Assembly (NCBI GenBank): GCA_028551475.1
Contig: CM052361.1
Location: forward strand, 6,269,501-6,333,500
Direction: 5' to 3'
From: Casuarina equisetifolia
Taxonomy: Eukaryota > Streptophyta > Magnoliopsida > Fagales > Casuarinaceae
Length of the DNA stretch: 64,000 bases
A model generated the notes under the pieces. That model did no database searches. It saw only the letters and a list, made by a program, of their open reading frames with translations, and was not told the origin of the DNA. A program made the position numbers and the translations under genes. Of this stretch, positions 37,501-49,046 are shown piece by piece; within the stretch, counting starts at the first letter, position 1; every line of letters starts with the position of its first letter.

Positions 37501-38835
37501 CGATCACTCTAGTTTGGATGTGTTGACCCTGGTAGATGAACAGAGGAGTGTTTCCCAGTCCACAATGCCCATGAGGGCCTGTGCTCAAAAAATGTTCTAG
37601 TTTGCGCCTCTCTTCAACATTTCTAATAGAACTTTTACTATGTGTTATATACAAACATAACATTTCAAAACTCTTATGCCCCAACCCCTTAAGGAACATA
37701 TTTAGATGTGCTGCAAAGAATGCAAACATAGGCATGAATGGATTCTTGAAATTTTACAAATTTTGTAATAGGAAATGTTTAATTACTCTTGTAAAATCTG
37801 AATCATTCAACAGGGTAAATTAAGAATATGTAAATACTATATAATAATCTACACATGCATATATAAAACTAGGAATTGAAAATTTTATAAGTGGGAACAC
37901 AAGTTAAGACTTGAATACAAAAATAAAGTAGCTATAATTAATCAATGGCCTCAATCTGACATATCAGTACTAAATGTAGATACTAACAAGAGACCGCACC
38001 TTCAGAAAATAGCAATTCCAGTAAATCGGGTGCCTGTGAACAAAGTACTTAAGGTTAGCCTGAAGGTGCTTGAAGCCTTTCAAAGAAGCAAAAGCGGAAA
38101 CTATGAGTTTCATCCGGACAAAGAGAGAGAGTTTTTGAATGATTGATAAAAATAACTCCTACAATGCCTCGGCTAAAGATGCACTCAGACTGAAGTGAAA
38201 TGCAGATACGACTGGTAGATCTTGCCTCCAAATACATGTTACAGTTTGATTGATTCAGGCCCATCCACACCCTTTCAAGTAGTGATTAGCAAAAGTAAGG
38301 AGAACATAATCCTTTAACTCAAGAATCTATATGCTCCACATCAATGTGGTAGTTCCAGATAAACCATACCTTAATTTGATCATCAACTTCCAATCTTTCA
38401 CAGGCAATGACAGGTCCAGCATCAAGTGCACGGACTGTGAATGCCAATGATACTCCTGTTTCTTTAACACCATCCTATTGAGTAAATTTATGCAAGTCAC
38501 TCTTCACACTTTAGAATGAAGAACTGGTTAAGTACTTAACACAACAAACATCAAAAACCTACAATGACAGAACCTGCAAACCTGCAATGCTCTTTGAACA
38601 GGGGCAGCACCACGGTACAGTGGTAGCAGACTAGGGTGAATATTCACTGTCCCTGAGAAAATTAAATTAGAACATTAGTAGTTTTTACAGCAGAACTTTT
38701 CAGGTCTAATATGAACATAACTCGAAAAACTAGACTCTAGTATGTTTTACCCAACAAAAGATTGAAGCAGACACAACGCTAGCCATAGTAAGCATGCACG
38801 CGTGCAGACACACACTCTCTCTCTCTCACTCGCGT

Positions 38836-38867
<32 letters not shown>

Positions 38868-41396
38868 CACATACAGATTAATTCCCTGATAAATTATTTA
38901 AAGAATTCAACAGTCAGAGCAGTTGAGTGATAATAGATCACCATCGCATATAAGAAGATTTCCTATAATGCCAAAGAAACCTAATCCACATGGTTTGTTT
39001 ATCAATGCACAAATGAATGAAGCAAGAAACGTCCATCAATATACATACATTCAAGGCTAAAAAAGCATGAGGCTTACAACTCAAATTCAAGATGTACAGA
39101 ACACATAATCCACAACCCATATGCTTTTTTCTGGAAGTACTGGAGGCATAGACCATAAATTAAACCATCTGACCTTAAAAAGATTGCAAATGGCATATTT
39201 ATGTGACAAAGAAACATGGTCCTGTTGAAGTTGATGCCATGTCTAACAAAGTAGTAGCACGCACAGTATTTCTCTATCTTGTTAGAGAAAACTACATTTG
39301 ACTAACCCAATGCTGGAATCTTGAGAAACTTGCTGGGTAAAATATTTCCATATGCTGCTGTAATGCAGAGTTCAGGTTCCAAAGCTTTTAAGGCCGACAA
39401 GAACATATCCTGCATATTGAAAGAAAAATGAATCTCTTCAACTAGTATGGCATCTATTCTAGATGAAGTTAAAATGAGAGTCTTATATATATGTGGACAT
39501 GCTGTTAACGTTAAGGCATTATGTTTGCATGTCACAAGCCCCTGGGTTTGCACGGCAGGAGAAGGGAAGCATTTACCCTTAAATTATAAGTAGGGAGTGT
39601 AAAACGTGTATATGAGTGGATACACACACATGCACACATATATGCGTGTGTATACTCTGTCACACGCACATGCCACAGATCCACATACCCATGCACTACA
39701 TGCAAATGCTCACACACATGTATGTATGAATGGAGACACGCATGCAGCATGGACGCAAGCTTGTGTACAAGTGCATAAATTTTCGTGCAAGGAAATAACC
39801 TTTCCTGACTGTAGAAAAGAAAATTACTGTTCATGTTTCCATTCTAGATAAGTGGAAATGAGATTTTTTAAAAAAAAGAAAAGGAATGCATACCATGCAA
39901 ATATTGATTAGTTTCAGCACAGGATTGTTTCTAGTCTGAAAATGATAACCTTTAAAAGGATTTAGTTTTTTAGTACAACTTCAGTTTGTGATCTGAAAAC
40001 TTGGGGAGGAAATAAAAACTTCTTTAAAGTTTCAAGTGCCAATTTGCAATCACATTCTTCCTTTTCTGTACAAGAAACCACACGCACCTAAAATTTTGGA
40101 ATGTAGCAAAAAACCTTAGCCTTGTCTTCTATATAGGTTAGATATTGAAACTCAAGATCGAAAGAAGCACAACTGAATTAGATTGGAAAGAGTATAGAAA
40201 TAGCAATACTGTCACAAGCACAGAAATTAGCTTACAAGCATCTGCAACAAGAAGAAAATGTAGGTCTAGTCCATGGTTTCACTCAGATACACAAACTCAA
40301 ACACCCTTATGGGACTAAAGAAGCGGCTTCACCTTCCACCTCTTGTCCATGCAAGGAGGAATTCCGTTGGTTTAAAAGACTTGCCTTGTTTGTTATAAAA
40401 GAATCACCCCTTATGCGAACTGCTAATTTCAGGAAAAGAAACCAGGGATTACCTCTCCAGCCTTCTCAGGTGTGAAAATAAGGTCAGAAGAGAAGCCTCT
40501 GTCGAGAGCATACTGTGCGACTGGAGAAGGCGTCACCTTTTTACCCCTGCTCCTTCTGGATGGTGGCTGAGTAACAATCGCTGCAACCTAAACCACACCA
40601 AATTAGCAATCACTAACGTCAAACTTGCATTTTATACAGCTTAACATTATCATGAAAACAACCCAAATGTTAACATTCCCTGCAACCCTTTGATGGCTCA
40701 ACAAACTAACTTTTACACGGAGCATTACGCAGTCATGGTCCAATGCTCATTTGGGCAGGCGTCAGATTTAACTAATGGCGCAAATCAAAGACTTACTCAT
40801 TTGGGCATTGTCGCTATGTCATAGAAAGAGACGCTTCAAACGAGGTTGACCATTTTTGAGCTTCAAAGAAAGAGTCCATTTTTGAGCTTTAGCCATTCAT
40901 TTTGAACACTATTTTCACTACATTTTACTAACAAATGCACACTGCACTCTTTCCAGGGTACGATTAAAATTAGAGGCCTAATGCGAAAAGATACTAAGAT
41001 ACCAAGGATTAAAAAAAACCCATAAAGTGACCCCAATCGAGTTTAAAGGAAAAACAAATTCCAAGCAATATGACAGAAAAGAAACAGAAAGAACAAAGTC
41101 AGTGGATAACAATTGAACGAAATTATGGTCCAATACCTCAAACAAGGAGTCTGGAGAACTAGATGCACTGAGAAGGGCATCAAGGACTGTTGCAGAGACC
41201 TACAACAACACCCATTTCATTTGGACATGCCGATACCAGATATAGAGACGATAAAAGAAAAGTGAGAGCGCACCTGAGGAGAGCCCAAGAAGACGAGAGG
41301 CTTCCTCCTGGAACAGAAGCTGCGAGTAGCTGAACAAGAAAAACAGATAGAAGAACGGAAACAGAAAAAACGACGAAGCACCAGCGAAAAACTCAT
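34564..41396 (-). CDS. Organellar methionyl-tRNA formyltransferase, complete gene with 11 exons
   Basis: It transfers a formyl group from 10-formyl-tetrahydrofolate to initiator Met-tRNA for translation in mitochondria or plastids. Exons on the minus strand: 41396-41274, 41199-41137, 40587-40453, 39409-39307, 38652-38582, 38474-38370, 38033-38000, 35639-35539, 35439-35380, 35321-35118, 34653-34564. They total 1089 bases and encode 362 residues with every phase closed, somewhat longer than bacterial Fmt. The N-terminus MSFSLVLRRFFCFRSS is Arg- and Ser-rich, as in transit peptides, and KPLVFLGSPQ opens the enzyme fold. Active-site residues correspond to Asn145 and His147 in TVNIHPSLLPLYRGAAP and Asp183 in RALDAGPVIA, with the same His-Asp spacing as E. 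coli Fmt. The C-terminal barrel contains NKVRAFAGWPGTRA. It probably corresponds to Arabidopsis At1g66520 (pde194, from memory). The exon 7-8 intron is 2.36 kb. Confidence 0.94.
38815..38866. repeat. Compound microsatellite (CT)n then (CA)n
   Basis: CT repeats at 38815-38826 and CA repeats at 38837-38866, inside an intron of the formyltransferase gene. Confidence 0.9.
39600..39730. repeat. CA/TG-rich degenerate simple repeat
   Basis: Interrupted CACA, CATG and TATG runs in a formyltransferase intron. They generate spurious overlapping frames on both strands that are rich in Thr, His and Cys. Confidence 0.7.
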
Positions 41397-41756
41397 TCCT
41401 CGGTGTCTCTTTCTCTCTTTTCAACGGCTATTGGAGGTTTTACCTTTGCCTGCCCGGCAACCGTTTAGCTATCTGTGTCCGTCTTATGTTATCTGCTACA
41501 TCCTCAGTTTCACTGGAATGACCTGTTCAATATGGGAGACCGAGGCGGGTCATGGGGCAGGTTGGGTATGCGCTCTTTCAGCCCACTTCAAAGTTCTAGC
41601 ATTTGAGAATGAGAATGACCCAGCTCCACCTCTGTAAAACTAAGTGGGTAACATTCAGTTTGCAGGATGCTTGTTGAATACATTTTTAGAGTTTAATACA
41701 TTTTGCACCATAGGAGAATGTACTCTCAACTCTTTGCAATGCTCATTTTTTATAGC

Positions 41757-41780
41757 TTTATTTATTTATTTATTTATTTA
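41757..41780. repeat. (TTTA)6 microsatellite
   Basis: Six uninterrupted TTTA units followed by a T-rich run to about 41797. Confidence 0.9.
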
Positions 41781-41858
41781 TTTTTATTTTTTTTTACACT
41801 AAATATCAAATTTGAGACTTCTTAATTCTAAACCTTATTAGCTCACCATTAAATCGAT

Positions 41859-42066
41859 AAGTGGCTAGTGAAGCAGCTCATCTTGTATTATCTTAAGTTC
41901 TTGATAATGCTTTTGATTTTAGAGTTTTAATATCTTCCTTTCAAGAGTTATAAGTTCATTGACAAGTGGCCAATGAAGTAGCTCATCTTGTATCATCACA
42001 AGTTCTTGATAATGGTTTTAATTTTAGAATTTTAAATACCTTCCTTTCAAGAGTTTTAAATTCAAT
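41859..42066. repeat. 105-base tandem duplication, intergenic
   Basis: AAGTGGCTAGTGAAGCAGCT at 41859 recurs as AAGTGGCCAATGAAGTAGCT at 41964. Both are followed by CATCTTGTAT, GTTCTTGATAATG and CCTTTCAAGAGTT. The two units are similar over their whole length. Confidence 0.85.
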
Positions 42067-42646
42067 ATAAAACCGTAAAGAAAAAAAATCTAATTTTGAT
42101 ATCATGTTAGATTTTATAGAGAATAATTTGTATCCAATTTAAAATTTTAAAACATTTAATAAAAAAAGTTATCTTTTTTATAAATTACTTTTTAAGTTTT
42201 TTATTTTTTTAATGAGACTGGTCAATTGCAGAATTGTCATAACCAGGTATTGTTCCCAGCATTTTATTGATTAAACAGATGACTTCAAAGGACAAGACAC
42301 CTACTGATCGCTTCAATCAGCGAGAGTAACGCGAGTAACGAATCTTTGATGACATTACATCCCTTTATCATATTTGGAGCCTAATTCCCTCAAATATACA
42401 GAGCTGCAATCTCAGGGTTTTACAATTGGGATGAGAGAGCACCGAAAGGGAAACAGAGAAGGCGAGGGAGAAGAAGTCAAAACCTTCGTAGTCAGCAACT
42501 CCTAGTTTTTTATCAGCACCAGAACATAACTACAGTTAACTTGGAAACCTTTCATGGCTCTGTTCTCCTTTGTCAAGGACAATCGGTAAAATCTTCCTTA
42601 TGATTTCTAAGAGTGTAATTTACAATGTACATTTCCAAGACCCCTG

Positions 42647-42648
<2 letters not shown>

Positions 42649-42678
<30 letters not shown>
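42649..42678. repeat. (GA)15 microsatellite
   Basis: Fifteen GA units lie about 10 bases past the stop codon of the decayed SINA-like copy. Confidence 0.95.
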
Positions 42679-42680
<2 letters not shown>

Positions 42681-42686
42681 AACTAA

Positions 42687-43318
42687 TCAAGGGTAATCTG
42701 CACCAAGCTCTGTAGAATTCCATATGCAAACATCCAAGTTGATATGCCCAGACCTACCAATAAAACGAAATGGAATCAGAAGAAAATCCACTGGGGGACA
42801 ACCTTCCACTCTTCCTGGAAAAGTCTCTGTCACTGACTTTAATCTCAAGAGCTGCTTCCTCTTCCTGATACAAGATCATACAAGAACCTCTCTTTCGATG
42901 AGCTTGGTCCAATACAAGTTATCATGACCGTGTTCCCAATACTTTCAACACCCTTGTTGAGGAGAAATAGAACACCATCCTCCTCTGCTTGAAGAACAAG
43001 GAATTTTTCATTGATCCCTAAGGAAACGGCTAGTGGGCTATTATACCTGAAGCGTCTTCCACAGTCCCAATGTTTACTGCTGAAGTGCAGTGACAACTGA
43101 TCAGACGAGCCAACAAAATTACAGTCTAGAAGCGGGCATGAACATGGAGCATAAGAGCATGTTTCTACATGGTCATTATTCATGTAATCCACGGTTTCAT
43201 TGCACCCATACTCTTTGTTCTGGCATGGCATTCTGATTAAATCAACAATCACATCGATGTCTCCACAGAGTACATTTTTATTCCCAATAAGAATTGGCAT
43301 CTCTTCCTGTAGAATCAA
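42687..43318 (-). pseudogene. Truncated SINA-like zinc-finger copy without a RING
   Basis: SINA-like E3 ligases have a RING followed by a SIAH-type zinc finger. Here the minus strand carries only the second part. After an acceptor-like CTACAG the frame reads EEMPILIGNKN, then MPCQNKEYGCNETVDY and APCSCPLLDCNFVG..LHFSSKHW, all aligned with the intact gene at 49.0-52.0 kb. The RING cysteines are absent or replaced. LQAEEDGVLFLLNKGVESIG follows, then a frame break near 42850. In the shifted frame LRLKSVTETFPG, VDFLLIPFRFIG and INLDVCIW continue to a stop at 42687. A possible short first exon lies at 44352-44287 (22 codons, in phase), but it is weak and carries no RING. Most likely this is a decaying duplicate. 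It could still be expressed as a RING-less protein ending at the break. Confidence 0.8.
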
Positions 43319-45638
43319 ATCAACGTAGCCCATTCTTAAAACCATATAAAATAAAATGAACAAATACACTGGAACATTAGCAAAACATAAAACTAAAGCT
43401 AACATCCTACTGATAATTCCAAAAACCTGGGATGTTAGTCAATTCCAAATCTACATACTGATGATACTAAACTCCTCAATAAATCTTTCATTTATTTCTC
43501 TCTTCTCTCCCCTATACTTTTGAAATATGGAAAGACTTTCTTAAGTGAGGTAAAATACCAGTAGCGGGAGAGCACATAGACTTATGTTCTTATTTAGGAA
43601 AAAAGAAGAAATTTTAACAGCAACTCCATCAGCTAGATAATTAGTAATCAGCAACTATTTATCTCAATAGACACTAGCAATGCCAATGACTACTTGCTCA
43701 TAAAACAAGCTAAATGAAAATAATTTCTGTTCGCTTCAATTTTTTGTTGGGGGGAACAGTATATAGAAATATGATACTCTCCTTTCATCATAGATATAGA
43801 TTAAGGGGAGAAAAACAAAAGGATAAGTTGGGGGACTCGGTCTTAATTATCATTCTCCATTCTACAACTGGTAAATCCACGTTGTACAGTTGAAAAACAA
43901 CAATCTACCAATTGTATAGCAGAAGGTGTTTACTGTACTTTTAGTTTAAAAAACCTTCTAGTATGTAAGCATCATATCCAAACACCATATACTGAAGAGG
44001 ACCAACAGGACAATCTTTTTATACAAATTTTAGCACATTATAACTGTATGCTCTTTATATTTATCATTGTAGTGTTTCATTCAATCAGATCTCATTTCTT
44101 TTCTTTTCCTTTCCTTTTACCAAGATTTTTATGCCTTATGCAGGTCTATTGAAGTATATCAACCGTTACCATGTCCTATCATAGTATGCCCTTTAGCAGC
44201 TATACCATGACCAAAATTAAATAGAAATAAAACAAAAGAAGGAAATAAAGAAAAGTTAAACAAGAGAGAATCAAAGAATTGAAAACCTTATCCGTAGTAA
44301 TATCCTCGTTTATTTGTTCTTCTTCAACCGATAAAGAAGCACAGGTAAACATTGTGTGTCAAATTATTTTTTGGCTCATAAAGAAGGTGATTATTTAATA
44401 GGTTATAATACAGTTCTTAGGTGAATGACCTTAGATAGGGCCCACGAAAAAGGAAAAAAATTTATTACAGTAATAATAATTTTTCCTATATTAAGATAAA
44501 CCGGTCAAACTCAAGACAATACTTAAGCCTACACCTAAATATCTTACCTTGGCTTGAGAAAACAAAAGGCGATAACATTATAACGAGTAACAAACTCGAC
44601 AACAAAATTGGCAACCAAGTAACTAAAGATTCTACTTTTCCCTTTAAATTTGTCAACATTCCATTAAATGATTACCACATTGTTTGGTTGCCATATATTA
44701 GAATAGAGAATTTATTAATCAGACGACATAACATAAAATAAAATCATATTCATTTTACATAATTTGCTAGTGGTCTATAAGACCAGAAAACATCTTGTCT
44801 CTAAATAAGTAAATGTGGGAAGCAACATCACAAATTCACTCGTTCATATGGATGCATGAGTTATATTACTTATTTAAAAAAACAGCATAAAGATATTGTT
44901 TGGGGAAGTTCTATGAGATGATTTTCTTATTTTCAAATTCAAAAAAAAAAAAAAAGATAATCATTCTCCACACAAGGTCTCCATTAGAAAACACAAAGTG
45001 GCAAATATGTCTTGGAAAAAAAAATTCCTACAAAAAAAATAAAAAATACACACAACACACCCATATACATACATAAACATTATATTTCCTTTTACATAAG
45101 AATGTTTGAAGACAAATGCTTAGCTTTTTAATATGAAGGTTTGCTTTTTGTTACTTGTTAAAAAAATGGTTATTAGTCTCTAAAAGGGTAGAAGTCATCC
45201 CTCTTCAAAAGTGGGTCTCCCTACTCTACCTTTGATCTCTACTCTTTCTATCTTTTGCAAACAAGATCATGGGTAGAAATCTATACTCTTATCGCTCTTT
45301 AAAGTAGTGTAAATCTCACCCTACAACATGAGCGGGGAGAAGGCCTAGAGTCACCTCTCTTAAATGCCTCCGGCCCTCCTTCCCTTCATATGGGGAAGGG
45401 AGTGGCAATCTATTCTATCTGCAGCTTCTACAAAGGTAGGGAGATGGATCTTCCAACCTTATTCACAGGAACACTAGAGGGGGCATTCACCTCTTAACAA
45501 TATTCTCTCTCTTTTTGTTCCACAACAACACCAATCCCCCCTCCCTTCTTTAATATGAAGGATTCAATAAAAATTTTAGTTTTTTTACCACAGAACTTTT
45601 ACTTATTCAAACAAATTTTTAGTGTAGAAGCAGTTACA
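43319..45638. other. Region between SINA-like relic and HMG-box gene
   Basis: AT-rich, with A-runs (for example at about 44940-44957) and no convincing exon. The 66-base candidate exon at 44352-44287 on the minus strand is the only in-phase item, and its upstream side is not a clear promoter. The last exons or 3' untranslated region of the HMG-box gene may also extend here. Confidence 0.4.
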
Positions 45639-47381
45639 TCAGTCTTCAACTTTCAATGTTTCAAAAAACACTTGCCAAAACACAAAACCAGAAACAGATT
45701 TCCAAAAACTAAAAGCAGGTCCAAAGTTATTTATAAAGAATCGCAATTTTGTGATAACCTGGTTTCCCTTCTGCCCAGAAACAGGACCTCCCTTAACTTT
45801 GATGCTCATGCTGTCTACCGGTTGAACATCCTGTTGTTCTGTGCACTCTAAGGACTCCATGGCAAGGCACTTCGCCTTGCATACCTGTATGAAAGCTGTC
45901 TTGATAAAATCATCCACACTCATGCAATCACAGATAGCAAATCTAAATTTACCTGTCCTAAACCATAGCCACCAAGCTCTCTTTCTCGTCTTTCTCTCTC
46001 AGTAATGTCCTCCTCACCCCATGAAGACAAGCATGGAACAACTGAAGTTGACGAGGGAGCACACCCCTCAATGGAGATGCTCTCATAATAGAAGAGCTGA
46101 AGGGAAAACAAGTTCAGTGACTCACTAGTATAGCTGGATGAATTAAGATAATAAAGTCAGAAAAGCTTACTCATGACAATCAAGTTTTTACCTGGAGAAA
46201 CAAAAGACAGCCACCAACTGCTTGTTGTTTGCCTAGACGAAAGCGAGAAACTTCTCGAACTAACCGGTCAAGTAAGAATTTTCCCCAGTTGTACTGATGG
46301 ACAACATCCATATTCGTCAAAAAATGGAGAAATGATGGGCTAACATCCAGTCTCGCTGTTGGGGACAGAAGGGTGCCTAATGCATACAGGACAAATGACC
46401 TCTTAAATTCCTCTCCTGCTTCTGGAGCTGCCAACCGCTCCTCTAGAAGTCGCACTGAAATCCCATGATTTGTAGCATTGTAACTATGGCGTAAGTCTGC
46501 AATTAAATCATCTGGTCCTGAGTTCACTACATCCTTTCCACTAGCTGCCAATCCCATGACAAGCTCCACATCTTTTGGGGACAAAGGAATCCTCTCACCA
46601 CAAATCTCCAAGCTACATCTTGTAGTGTTAAACCTCTCCAATAGCCAAAGGCACAAACTACGGCGGAGTGTCCTACACTTAAGTCCAAGGAGGCTTCCAA
46701 ATCCCATGCTCTTCACTGCAGCTTTCTGTTCAGGGGTGAGGCGCTGTAATACATTGAATAAGCGTCCAGGAGAGCATCTTGTGACCAGTTTACTCTGCAA
46801 TGTAGAAGCTGCAGAATTCACCATATCCAAACTTGGACAAAAGAACCTCTCTCTGAGAAATCTACATTACCTGTTTCCTTGGCTTAGAGCTACGAGGTGG
46901 AGCTGTACTTAAGTAGTTAACCCACACTTCACGGGCACGATTAGTGTATTTTGCTTTCTCCTCCAAGCTCATAGACTTCCAAGCATCTGATGCAGCCTTT
47001 GTAGCCTGAACAGAAAATCATTACATCCATCATCTTCTTCAAATATAGATACAAATGAAAAATGACACATTGCTTCTCAATTTTAAAAGTTAGTCAAAAG
47101 GCTCACAGCTTTAAGGCCAGAGGACTCAGGATGGGATGCACTGTACTCCTTGATGAACTCCCGGCTACATTATTAACCACCGATTAGTTTCTGGCAAATA
47201 ATATCCATGACAGGCACATTCTAAGACAAAGTACAACCTACTCCAAGAAAGCCATGCATTACCTGAAGTACACCCATGAGCACGCAGGACGAGGAGTAGT
47301 AGCTTGCTTCTTTTTCTTCTTCTTTTTCCTCTTTTCTTCTGAGACAATCTGATCATCACCCTTTCGCTTTTCTGTTGCCAT
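45639..47381 (-). CDS. HMG-box protein fused to a transposon-like plant domain
   Basis: Exons on the minus strand are 47381-47263, 47164-47107, 47005-46871, 46794-46192, 46096-45953 and from 45884 down. All the junctions seen are in phase. After a Lys-rich start (MATEKRKGDDQ followed by a poly-Lys run) comes one HMG box, about residues 31-90. It reads PRPACSWVYFSREFIKEYSA and later AWKSMSLEEKAKYTNRAREV, a DNA-binding fold. Exon 4 encodes about 200 residues starting SKLVTRCSPGRLFNVLQRL, with KSMGFGSLLGLKCRTLRRSL and PLSPKDVELVMGL. These resemble domains found in plant proteins related to mobile elements, a match from pattern memory only. The end is uncertain. Exon 6 either splices at 45759 or reads through to a stop at 45639. 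The function is unknown; nuclear location and DNA binding are inferred. Confidence 0.75.
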
Positions 47382-49046
47382 ATCTCCTCCAGATACCTAC
47401 CAGTTTCAAATCAAAAGAAATGGCGAATTAACTTACCATGGATATTTATTCAATTGAGAGTTTTATATGCGATTCACCAGAGTCATGATCATGCTTTTTA
47501 TGGAGCACCTCATGCTATTCACGGTTGTACCCGGGAACTTTAAAGAAAAAAGATTCTTTAGCTTGGATATGATCTGGTGCTCTCAAAGTAACTATCTTCA
47601 TTCATCCAAGGATACATTTTTCTTGAGAAGAAGAATATTTGTATCAAATTAACAATTCATGCATCAAATACAAGCATGCCATTAAGGAGGTACATCAAAA
47701 TGCTTTCAGGGACAAATAAACCGCTTGAAAACAGCCATGCATACCAAAGCTGCTCAACATTGTACACTACAAAATATTCAAGCAACTTCCACTTCTTTTT
47801 AACAGAGACGTCATGTCTTTCAAAATAGAAACTGAAATTTGACCATTAGACCATTCAACCACGGACAAACGAGCTCAAACAAATCAAGTACAGAAAGCAT
47901 AACTGAATTGTACTTCATGCAGTCATGTATTGTACCTTCACAGTTATATTACATCGGAAGCTAAGAAAATCGGAAGCTATTATTTGCAAAGCATCAGAAG
48001 CGAAGATGTTTTTGTAGGGTTTGAGAAGAAAAACCATTTCGCTGAACGGAGACAGCTGCTGATGCAAAATCAGGGTTTCGCTGTCTGAAAGCGCCTCGGA
48101 TTCCGAGAATTTCAGTACGAACTGAGTCCGATTAAAGTCGAAGGAGAAGAAAGGGGAAAACTTTTGGTCCTAAGTCTCATTTTTATTCTCATTCTCTTTC
48201 CTGCAGAATTGCAGTGTCGCGATGTGTTCGTTGCACTTACTAATTTTGCGAAAGAGAAAATTGTCTTTTTTTTCCCGGGAAAATCAGTTTACTTTCTTTG
48301 CAACGTAAATACAGAGAAAAAAATATAGAAATGCATTGGAACAAGTGTATAGATGCTAGAATTGGAAAATTTACGATTAAAATCCATAAATTGGTATGTT
48401 TTCTATTACTATGTAGACTCAGATTATTATGATTTATACATATTTTACTTTGGGAAACATTGATTATTTTTGCCTACTTTAAGTATGATGAATCCAGAGT
48501 AGAGGAGGTTCAATATGGAGTATCAATTTCGCATTGCTGTAAGCTTGCCCTTTCTTCCCCTTTCTTCTCTATCTCCACCCGTATATTTCGAGTTCTTCAG
48601 ATTCTCCTTTGATTTCGACCATCAATAGATGGCCAAGTTCTTCAGATTCTCTTTGGGCACCACAACAAGAAAAGCCAACATTTAAAAGGATGTACAATTT
48701 GGAACAGTATTGAATCAGTATTCGAACAGAGACATTCCAAGTGAAAATATTGGCTTAGTTTGGTCCCATGTCAATCCAAAGCATTACCAAATAAGGATGC
48801 TTTCGTTCCTGTACTTGAGCATGATCCGATAATTACAAGAACATACAAGCAATCAAATGAGATAAAAAACTGCAGTCGAGCAATCAAAAATGAGGCAACT
48901 AAATATTTATAACAAAAGGATAAGTATGTAGTCAGACCAAACAGATATTGAGACTCATCTTTGGATGAAGTTACTTATAAACAATAATAGGCCCTAGTAT
49001 CTGAGTCCCAAAGCAAAATACCACATGTCAATAACGTCAGCTACTC
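47382..49046. other. Intergenic: HMG-box upstream region and SINA-like 3' side
   Basis: No gene seen. Probable leader and promoter of the HMG-box gene occupy the left part, possibly with an untranslated exon near 48000-48190 where the sequence is more GC-rich. AT-rich spacer follows, then the SINA-like 3' untranslated region. Short frames here have no family motif. Confidence 0.45.

Larger units (their letters stand above)
41397..42686. other. Intergenic: formyltransferase upstream region with repeats
   Basis: No gene seen. It includes the formyltransferase promoter side, a (TTTA)n tract, a roughly 105-base tandem duplication and AT-rich DNA. GA repeats lie at its right end, beside the decayed SINA-like copy. 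Confidence 0.5.

Noticed and set aside
39606..39851. Overlapping frames on both strands rich in His, Thr and Cys
   Set aside because: They come from a degenerate CA/TG repeat in a formyltransferase intron.
47467..47652. 61-codon plus-strand frame upstream of the HMG-box gene
   Set aside because: Short, no family motif, and in the probable leader or intron of the minus-strand gene.
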